Virus record (IMG/VR): IMGVR_UViG_3300046171_000123
Coordinates: 1 to 37,074 of that record
Strand: one strand, 5' to 3'
Length of the DNA: 37,074 nucleotides
Source of the DNA: a virus
The notes below the pieces were generated by a model that worked only from the letters and a program-made list of their open reading frames with translations, searched no databases and had not been told where the DNA came from. A program made the position numbers and the translations under genes. Of this stretch, positions 6,146 through 11,393 are shown in pieces. The number at the start of each line of letters is the position of its first letter. The first letter of the stretch is position 1.

Positions 6146-6891
6146 TGCAGTTTCTCCATGATGGTCTTCCAGGTTGGATCAGAGATCTCCTCTGTGATCC
6201 CAAAACGATTCTTTGCTGTTGCCCTTTCGGTTTGATGCAGTTGCAGCAAGCGTTGTTGATGAACTCTCGTCTTGGCTACTCCGTTCTCCATGTACTTCTC
6301 TTCCTTCAGCTTTAGGAAGCCAATCAGGTCTGCCCACTCCATCAAGGTCTGAGCGTACTTCTGAGTCATCCGGAGACGGAACTCCTTCTGGCTACTCTCT
6401 TCACCAGAAGGTCGTTCCTCCGCATGACAGTAAAGGAGAATGTTATTGCCATACTGTTCCTGGATTTCCCGCCAACGAGTAAAGAACTCGGTACGCAGGA
6501 ACTTCTGGACCTTGCGTCCTCCTTCTCCAAAACCTCGACCTATGTTGTTGATGTCCTTCTTCAGACTGCCTTCTGTCTCTGTGATGATGTGGTCCTCTAT
6601 CTGTTTGATCAGAGTTGTCGTCTCATCATAGTGGAGGTTCCCCTCTGGGGATTTGATGTAGGCATCCAAGAAGCGTAGGTGTGTCTGGATGTCCCATCCA
6701 GAGGCATCCATTCTGCGAGTCTTTAGGAATCTCGCCGATCTGCCACAGTCGACAAGAACTGCTTTAGAGTCGGATGAAGCGAGGGTCGACTTCCCTGTTC
6801 CCTCTTCTCCATAAATGATCCCGTTGATGGTGATCGTGGTGGTGGGGTTGACTTGAAGATAGTCCCTCCAGTCCTTTTCTTTCTCTGCCAT
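6142..6891 (-). CDS. Sak4-like RecA-fold ATPase (AAA_24)
   Basis: This 249-aa protein has a Walker A motif, GEEGTGKST, at residues 28-36, preceded by the short beta-strand INGIIY. An acidic/VLVDCG strand follows at about 44-49, then a long helical middle (IGRGFGEGGRKVQKF), NNILLYCHAEE at about 150-160, and a C-terminal region with WADLIGFLKLKEE. This is the layout of phage Sak4/AAA_24 proteins, truncated RecA relatives that promote single-strand annealing together with a phage SSB. It probably partners with the downstream DUF669-like gene and with the YqaJ exonuclease encoded across the circle junction. GGGAG lies just before the ATG, which is inside the preceding gene. Confidence 0.75.
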   Translation of the reverse strand: MAEKEKDWRDYLQVNPTTTITINGIIYGEEGTGKSTLASSDSKAVLVDCGRSARFLKTRRMDASGWDIQTHLRFLDAYIKSPEGNLHYDETTTLIKQIEDHIITETEGSLKKDINNIGRGFGEGGRKVQKFLRTEFFTRWREIQEQYGNNILLYCHAEERPSGEESSQKEFRLRMTQKYAQTLMEWADLIGFLKLKEEKYMENGVAKTRVHQQRLLQLHQTERATAKNRFGITEEISDPTWKTIMEKLQ

Positions 6892-7109
6892 TTTCTCCCT
6901 TCGTAAAAACTAACTTTGATGGCAAGGCATGTTTCGCCTTCTCGCCAAACTCTCATAATCTTGTTCCGTTTGCGGACAAGTCGGTCTGCTGCCTCCTTCA
7001 GATCAAAGATCTGATCCAGCAGATCCTCTGGTACTTCGTAGGTCTCTCCTGGCATTGCAGAAGTTACGAAGTCTAAAAGGTTTCGTGGTATCCCAATCTT
7101 TATGGACAC
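6723..7109 (-). CDS. First early gene, long overlap with the Sak4-like gene
   Basis: The 128-aa frame starts at GTG 7109, the first leftward gene after the operator region. Residues 1-80 look like a genuine small protein: RNLLDFVTSAMPGETYEVPE, then a Leu/Lys-rich helix (FDLKEAADRLVRKRNKI). The last 55 residues run out of phase inside the ATPase gene for 169 bp and are basic and Pro/Ser-rich, as expected for shadow translation. Either the stop codon was lost and the tail is passenger sequence, or the overlap is functional. The function is unknown; first-gene position suggests a regulator. Confidence 0.5.
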   Translation of the reverse strand: MSIKIGIPRNLLDFVTSAMPGETYEVPEDLLDQIFDLKEAADRLVRKRNKIMRVWREGETCLAIKVSFYEGRKWQRKKRTGGTIFKSTPPPRSPSTGSFMEKREQGSRPSLHPTLKQFLSTVADRRDS

Positions 7110-7149
7110 GTTGCTCTTTTAAACACTTTTTTTTGCTTAAAATTATCTC

Positions 7150-7171
7150 AACAAACTGATCCATGTTTGTT
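7150..7171. promoter_or_regulatory. Operator candidate, AACAAAC-N8-GTTTGTT
   Basis: Perfect 7-bp arms with an 8-bp spacer span 22 bp, the usual size for a dimeric HTH repressor. It sits just upstream of the leftward GATAAT at 7142-7147, so a bound repressor would cover the -35 region of the early promoter. Confidence 0.5.
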
Positions 7172-7333
7172 ACCTATAGAGATGTGTTGGAATAATGGGG
7201 GGGGGGTAGGTTGGCACAATTCATCCATGACAATTGCCGTCCAAGTTAAGGAAGTATGCGTATCCTTTCATGAATCACTTCCATCCCATGAAACACCACG
7301 AGTCCATAACGCTAGTGATAGAAAAATGGTGTG

Positions 7334-7348
7334 TGGACAAACCGTCCA
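7334..7348. promoter_or_regulatory. Operator candidate, TGGAC-N5-GTCCA
   Basis: The 5-bp arms are perfect. The half-site TGGAC also occurs at 7103-7107, 7360-7364 and 7815-7819, and CGCATGGACA is repeated at 7356-7365 and 7811-7820. These are repeated half-sites near the repressor and integrase promoters. Confidence 0.35.
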
Positions 7349-7431
7349 ACGGATACGCATGGACAGAATCTTGATATACTTACGACAAAGTCCAAGATAA
7401 TTTTTATGATCTTTTGACAATTGAAAGGTAT

Positions 7432-7731
7432 ATGTTGACAGAACACGTTAAGACCCACCTTGGTTGGTCTCAAAACGAGTTAGCCAGAAGAATGGGGATT
7501 TCTCCACAGAAACTGAGCTATCAGATACGCAATGAGACCTTCGAGTTGGAGAGAATTAACAAGGTTCTGGTGGAGCATGGTGCTCCGGAGTATGATCCCA
7601 GATGGGAGACAGACCGATCAGAAAGGTTGACCAAGCAGGATTTGGTTAACGAAAATAATGAATTACGTCAGAAACTTACGCAATGCGAAGCAAGGGTTGA
7701 CAAATTATTGGAGATCATCAGCAAACAATAA
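7432..7731 (+). CDS. Cro/CI-like HTH repressor with a coiled-coil tail
   Basis: The N-terminal half has the HTH_3 pattern LGWSQNELARRMGISPQKLS, where the Ser-Gln of helix 2 and the ISPQKLS recognition helix are typical of lambda-family repressors. The C-terminal 35 residues (ENNELRQKLTQCEARVDKLL) have leucine-zipper spacing, so dimerisation probably uses a coiled coil rather than a peptidase domain. At 99 aa it is Cro-sized and has no LexA-type cleavage domain. I start at the ATG at 7432, with GAAAGG just upstream; an in-frame TTG at 7414 would add six residues. It is divergent from the early operon and upstream of the integrase. Confidence 0.8.
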   Translation: MLTEHVKTHLGWSQNELARRMGISPQKLSYQIRNETFELERINKVLVEHGAPEYDPRWETDRSERLTKQDLVNENNELRQKLTQCEARVDKLLEIISKQ

Positions 7732-7753
7732 TTTTGACGAAACTTTACAATTT

Positions 7754-7791
7754 TTGTTGATCAGATGATCAGACTCGTATATATGTATAGT
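7754..7791 (+). promoter_or_regulatory. Candidate integrase promoter with two TGATCA palindromes
   Basis: TTGTTG (7754-7759) and TATATA (7778-7783) are 18 bp apart; TATAGT (7786-7791) is an alternative -10. Two TGATCA palindromes (7758-7763 and 7766-7771) lie in the spacer, where a repressor could bind. Downstream, CATGC-N6-GCATG (7801-7816) is another inverted repeat before the integrase Shine-Dalgarno GAAGGGAG. Confidence 0.35.
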
Positions 7792-7851
7792 TAGTTGATT
7801 CATGCAGATCCGCATGGACAACTGATTCGTTAACATAGAAGGGAGTCTGAT

Positions 7852-8901
7852 ATGACTAGAAGAGTCGTCAGAGTTGCTTATCACCCATCCAAGAATCGAT
7901 GGGTTGGTAAGTATATGATTGAAGACCAGATCCGCACTGTGCAACTATGCACAGATGCTGATCTTGATGAGAGAGGACTCAACAAGAAGAAGAACGAAGC
8001 AAAACGTTCTCTCTTCTTGGATGAGCTATATCTCAGAAAATATCCCACCCAAAAGGTTCAGCACCGACTGACCCCATTCCAAAGAAGTAGGAAGGACTTC
8101 CTCAAACACATTGAGGCAGTCTGTGATTACAGAACCCTTGTCTCTTACCGTGGCACCCTCAACCGACTGACCGACCTCACTGCTGATGCCATCAGCGAGT
8201 TCATCGTTACAAGTCGAGAGATGGGTCTCAAGGACTCATCTATCAACTCACATCTACGATGTGTGAAGAGGTTCTCCAGATGGGTAGCCGAGCGAGATAA
8301 CACTCGACCCGTCAAGATTACCTTCTTGCGGGAAAGCAAGAAGACGATCAAAGCCTATACGCCAGAGCAGGTAGAGACCGTAACGAACTACCTGCTCTCT
8401 CAGTGGAACAACACCGGAGAGAGACGGTACTGGATACAACTCAAGGCAGTGGCTTTTATGTCCTGCCTGGGTCTCCGTGGTGGGGAAGTCAACAGTCTGC
8501 ATTGGCAAGATGTGAACCTGCTTCGAAACACGGTTCACATCCATGATAATGAGTTTAACAGGGTCAAGGGTAGGAAGGACGTCTACCTGCCAATGCCTGA
8601 CAAACTCAGAGAGTTCATTCAGACCATTCCGGAGCAGGAACGCTTTGGATATGTGCTAGAACGTTACTACAAGGATGTACAGATCCTCTCCAGAGCATTC
8701 CACCGGATTCATGACAAGATGGAGTTCACTGGTGCGAAGTCGTTGCACGGGTATCGTGCGTATTTCTGCACCCAACTCTTCAACTCTGGACGACAGGCAC
8801 CAAAGGTTCAGAGGTTGATGCGTCACTCTTCATTGGTGACGACCAACCTCTACTTGGATGAAGAACAGGATCAACTGGCGGATGCCATTAACGTATTTTA
8901 A
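7852..8901 (+). CDS. int: Tyrosine-family integrase
   Basis: This 349-aa enzyme has the full catalytic set: Arg209 in CLGLRGGEVNSL, Lys242 in GRKD, His299 and Arg302 in LHGYRAYF, His325 in LMRHSSLVTT, and Tyr334 in NLYLD. Residues of about 70-160 form the core-binding domain, and the N-terminal 60 residues resemble an arm-binding beta-domain. It catalyses strand exchange between attP and the bacterial attB. The attP carrying a tRNA-Lys 3' half lies about 330 bp downstream. GAAGGGAG lies six bases before the ATG. Next to the repressor, it marks the phage as temperate. Confidence 0.95.
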   Translation: MTRRVVRVAYHPSKNRWVGKYMIEDQIRTVQLCTDADLDERGLNKKKNEAKRSLFLDELYLRKYPTQKVQHRLTPFQRSRKDFLKHIEAVCDYRTLVSYRGTLNRLTDLTADAISEFIVTSREMGLKDSSINSHLRCVKRFSRWVAERDNTRPVKITFLRESKKTIKAYTPEQVETVTNYLLSQWNNTGERRYWIQLKAVAFMSCLGLRGGEVNSLHWQDVNLLRNTVHIHDNEFNRVKGRKDVYLPMPDKLREFIQTIPEQERFGYVLERYYKDVQILSRAFHRIHDKMEFTGAKSLHGYRAYFCTQLFNSGRQAPKVQRLMRHSSLVTTNLYLDEEQDQLADAINVF

Positions 8902-8912
8902 AGGAGAGGGAT

Positions 8913-9176
8913 ATGAATATCGAAAAAGCACTAGAGCAAGAGAAGGGTCGAATCTTGAGACCAGAGCATGTCATCGAAGCAATGCAGATTTGCTATGCTT
9001 TGGCTAACTATGGTCCAGAGTCACCACTACAAGACAAGGTGAACCTAATCAATGCAGCACAGTCGTTAATGAAGAAGATGGAAGAAGCAGAGAAGAGGCA
9101 TCTGAAGAAGTTAGCAAAAGAGGAAGCCAAGAGGCAGACTCTGATGACCTTGTCGATGAATCGTGGACAAGCGTAG
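8913..9176 (+). CDS. Small unknown protein between integrase and attP
   Basis: The 87-aa product begins MNIEKALEQEKGR and ends in a Lys/Glu-rich helix (KKMEEAEKRHLKKLAKEEAK). I do not recognise it. Its position, 11 bp after the integrase and directly beside attP, is where excisionases often sit, but no winged-helix or MerR-like motif is visible. AAAGGAGAGG is well placed before the ATG. An ATCGTGGACA motif falls at 9160-9169, inside its last codons. Confidence 0.6.
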   Translation: MNIEKALEQEKGRILRPEHVIEAMQICYALANYGPESPLQDKVNLINAAQSLMKKMEEAEKRHLKKLAKEEAKRQTLMTLSMNRGQA

Positions 9177-9200
9177 CATATCGTGTCCTTATCGTGTCCA
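9160..9200. repeat. Left cluster of ATCGTG[GA/TC]C motifs beside attP
   Basis: ATCGTGGACA (9160-9169) is followed by ATCGTGTCC (9180-9188) and ATCGTGTCCA (9191-9200). The latter two are spaced 11 bp apart, one helical turn. Together with the right cluster at 9377-9402 they bracket the tRNA-derived core, the usual geometry of integrase arm sites. Confidence 0.5.
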
Positions 9201-9235
9201 CCACCCGCTAGACCAGTGTTTGCCTAGCATTGTAT

Positions 9236-9284
9236 TCGACTTTTAATCAGGTGGTCCAGGGTTCGAGTCCCTGTCAGCCCACCA
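9236..9284 (+). other. attP core: 3' half of tRNA-Lys(UUU)
   Basis: The sequence reads as the anticodon loop CTTTTAA (anticodon TTT), then a perfect T-arm with CAGGG (9257-9261), TTCGAGT and CCCTG (9269-9273), then TCAGCCC-A-CCA ending at 9284. The 5' half of a tRNA (a GGGCTGA-like acceptor and D-arm about 75 bp upstream) is absent. This is a tRNA fragment, as used by integrases that insert into tRNA genes and restore the 3' end. The host should have a tRNA-Lys(UUU) with this 3' end and encoded CCA. Confidence 0.85.
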
Positions 9285-9300
9285 GAAAAGACTAAGGAAT

Positions 9301-9325
9301 TCAGCGACTTGTCCTGAGTCGCTGA
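9301..9325. terminator. Perfect 9-bp hairpin between converging genes
   Basis: TCAGCGACT (9301-9309) pairs with AGTCGCTGA (9317-9325) around a 7-nt loop. It lies between the rightward gene ending at 9176 and the leftward gene ending at 9403. On the leftward strand it is followed by a T-rich but interrupted stretch. It may terminate the late leftward transcript before attP, or be a structural part of attP. Confidence 0.5.
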
Positions 9326-9376
9326 TCCTGCCTCCTACCTCTAAAAAATCCCATTACCAAAGAGTTTAAGGCTTTT

Positions 9377-9402
9377 ATCGTGGACATTATCGTGGACACG
9401 AT
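9377..9402. repeat. Right cluster of ATCGTGGACA motifs beside attP
   Basis: ATCGTGGACA occurs at 9377-9386 and 9389-9398, 12 bp apart. The second copy extends to ATCGTG-GA-CACGAT (9389-9402), a palindrome apart from its two central bases. CGTGGACATTATCGTGGACA (9379-9398) matches 19 of 20 bases of the element at 76-95. Confidence 0.55.
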
Positions 9403-10977
9403 TTAGTCATATAGCAAAGACTCTTGACCAGTTTCTTGCTGGCTTCCCAAGAGTCCTGCACTGATCAACGGCAGAGCAAACATCAGTTCTGGGAACTTCT
9501 TGAATAATGCTTTGCGTTCTTCTTCAGATCCGTATTCCAAAATTTTTCGTATTCCTGCTTTCTTTAATAATGGTTTTACTTTCTTACTAACATCCTTGGG
9601 AATGATTGCTCCCTCAAACTCTGAAAGCTCAACTCCTCTCTTTGGTTTGATCTCGAAGTATTCAGTAGGCATCTCTCTCAATTCTGTTCGCAATTCCTGC
9701 GCTTTGGTTTTTAGTTGATCTGGAACAGAATGAGGGAACCAATCTTTAAACGATCTGCCAGTAATTAAATCTTCAGATAACCCTTCAATCGTGTTGTAAT
9801 TTCGATAACCACTCGAAGATGGAAAATTGTCAGCTATGTAATCTTCAACAGATTTTTGAAAGTCTATGATTTTTTGGTCTGATTTTTCTCTTAAAATATC
9901 AAATTCTTCTGTTGATATTATTTTGTCTCTTTCACCTTTTATTTCAGAAAAACTTTTAAATCTCTTTCCAACTTTGGATCTAAGGTTGCCACCTCCAAAG
10001 GAATCAATCCCAACATCCCCCTGTTCTTTTTCTACAGACCTCATTTTTTTTACAATATTGGGCAATGTCGCAGAAGAATAAACTCGACCGTTGTCAGTTA
10101 TCCTTTGAAGAATTCTTTCATTAACACCCCCACCTTCTTGTAATATTTTGTTTCTCTTAGAAAGCACCCAGTCTCGGAACTCAGCAGATGGGATACGCTT
10201 TCTGATTTCTTCTTGGTAATCTAGTTTCCCCTTATAATCGTCTGGGTAATCCGATCTTTTTACTGATTGTTTTTTTGTTTTTAAAAATTCATTTCTTAGC
10301 AAGTCATCAATATTTGATTTATAATCACCAAAATCATTTGAAATTAGTTTCTTTGCTACACTCTCAGCAAAATATTCATTGCCTAACCGGAATTTTTTAT
10401 TGACTAACTTAATAAAATCTTCGTTTGGGGTTTTTTCTATGTCTGGAACTCTTACCGTATAAGCATCAAACCCATATACCGGATTCTTTGCACTTGGCTT
10501 TGCCATCTCAGGACTTGCCAACAGACTAATATCACCAAAGTCAGTCAGCGGATTCTCTGCCTTGCTGACTGCAATGGAGGGCATTGGCAATCCCCCAATA
10601 CGATTTGCCCTTTCTAAAGGTTCTACATTTATGTTGTGCTGCACAATCATCGGGTCATCGGGAGGAGTTACTGCTTTCTGTACTTTGGGCAGTACCTTTC
10701 TAACTGACCCTACTGCTGCAGTGGGCAACCCCTGCCCTGACATCCCTGCTTCTGTCAACAGAGACTGATACTCTGGTTCTTCCATCAAGTTATCGAAGCG
10801 ATCTCTTGGAGTTGCAAACGGAGTAGTTGGATACTCCTCAGAGTACAGCAGAGACTCTGCTGCTGGACGCATGGGAGACAGAAAGGTCAGAGAGTCGACA
10901 AACTCTCTGAACCTTCTGCCATAGTCGTCATTGGTGGCAATCGGAGAACGTCGAGAACCGTAACGTCGAGGAGTCAT
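9403..10977 (-). CDS. Large-polyvalent-protein-like protein next to attP
   Basis: The 524-aa product has two stretches that I associate with domains of injected phage polyvalent proteins. One is GGLPMPSIAVSKAENPLTDF, then FGDISLL and DAYTVRVP (about residues 128-178). The other is YFEIKPKRGVELSEFEGAII, then KKAGIRKILEY (about 440-485). The middle (about 180-390) is Lys/Asp/Glu-rich, and its DNA is visibly more AT-rich than its neighbours, with runs of T and A. Last in the virion operon, after the ejection proteins and the small basic protein, it may be packaged and injected. No catalytic motif is recognisable. It ends beside attP, a usual place for accessory genes. Confidence 0.6.
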   Translation of the reverse strand: MTPRRYGSRRSPIATNDDYGRRFREFVDSLTFLSPMRPAAESLLYSEEYPTTPFATPRDRFDNLMEEPEYQSLLTEAGMSGQGLPTAAVGSVRKVLPKVQKAVTPPDDPMIVQHNINVEPLERANRIGGLPMPSIAVSKAENPLTDFGDISLLASPEMAKPSAKNPVYGFDAYTVRVPDIEKTPNEDFIKLVNKKFRLGNEYFAESVAKKLISNDFGDYKSNIDDLLRNEFLKTKKQSVKRSDYPDDYKGKLDYQEEIRKRIPSAEFRDWVLSKRNKILQEGGGVNERILQRITDNGRVYSSATLPNIVKKMRSVEKEQGDVGIDSFGGGNLRSKVGKRFKSFSEIKGERDKIISTEEFDILREKSDQKIIDFQKSVEDYIADNFPSSSGYRNYNTIEGLSEDLITGRSFKDWFPHSVPDQLKTKAQELRTELREMPTEYFEIKPKRGVELSEFEGAIIPKDVSKKVKPLLKKAGIRKILEYGSEEERKALFKKFPELMFALPLISAGLLGSQQETGQESLLYD

Positions 10978-11132
10978 TTCTTCTTCTTTGCCGTCTTTGC
11001 TGCTGCCTTGAATGCTGCAGCAGTTGGTGCCCCCTTGGTTCCTGGCTTCCGCATTCGCTCCACCTTCCCGCCAGATGCTTTCTGTTGTTGAATCCTCTTA
11101 CGCTTCTTGTGAATATTTTTATAAAGAGACAT
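10974..11132 (-). CDS. Small basic protein, MSLYKNIH family
   Basis: The 52-aa product reads MSLYKNIHKKRKRI, then MRKPGTKGAPTAAAFKAAAK and ends in KKKK. It closely resembles a small basic protein found beside the ejection proteins of marine podoviruses. The strong positive charge suggests nucleic-acid binding, perhaps as a minor virion protein; that is inference. I start at 11132, where GGAG lies six bases upstream and the ATG overlaps the previous stop (TAATG). An ATG nine codons upstream would run into the previous gene. Confidence 0.65.
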   Translation of the reverse strand: MSLYKNIHKKRKRIQQQKASGGKVERMRKPGTKGAPTAAAFKAAAKTAKKKK

Positions 11133-11392
11133 TAGCAACTCCATTGCTTGCGTGACCAATAGTTACTTTTGAGCTTACTTGTCGACTTAATCCCACCGGA
11201 TCTAGCACAGTAGGACTTCTTCCTGCTTGGCTGATCCTTCTTGACAGACAGACCCCCCTTAACGTCTCCAAATCGGACTAGGCGGACCTTGTCACCCTCC
11301 TTTGCCAGTACCTCAAACTTCTTCCGCCCATCGGTTGCTCTTCTTGGGCGATTATACGCACTGAACGTTTTTCCACGGTAAGTGATGCTCAT
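11132..11392 (-). CDS. Conserved small marine-phage protein, DUF5872-like
   Basis: The 86-aa product starts MSITYRGKTFSAYNRPRRA, continues EVLAKEGDKVRLVRFGD and ends with KSYCARSGGIKS and SNYWSRKQW. This order (TYRGKTF-x2-YN-x-P, LAKEGDKV-LVRFG, K-x6-RSG) recurs in marine phages and is often annotated DUF5872-like. The role is unknown. It is basic and lies between the large ejection protein and the small basic protein, so a virion-associated or packaging-related role is plausible. The gap to the upstream gene is 1 bp. Confidence 0.6.
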   Translation of the reverse strand: MSITYRGKTFSAYNRPRRATDGRKKFEVLAKEGDKVRLVRFGDVKGGLSVKKDQPSRKKSYCARSGGIKSTSKLKSNYWSRKQWSC

Positions 11393-11393
11393 C

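Larger units (their letters stand above)
7110..7431. promoter_or_regulatory. Divergent operator/promoter region of the lysogeny switch
   Basis: This 300-bp intergenic region separates the leftward early operon from the rightward repressor. AACAAAC-N8-GTTTGTT (7150-7171) is a perfect inverted repeat next to a leftward GATAAT (-10-like, 7142-7147). TGGAC-N5-GTCCA (7334-7348) is another. ATGCGTATCC (7256-7265) recurs inverted at 7351-7360. Toward the repressor, TATGAT (7405-7410) is a fair -10, with TTGATA at 7371-7376 too far upstream to pair well. A G10 tract sits at 7197-7206. The arrangement is typical of CI/Cro-type control, with the repressor acting on both promoters. Confidence 0.6.

Noticed and set aside
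9209-9284. Complete tRNA gene at attP
   Set aside because: Only the anticodon-loop to CCA part is present. No GGGCTGA-like 5' acceptor or D-arm is found about 75 bp upstream, so it is an att fragment.
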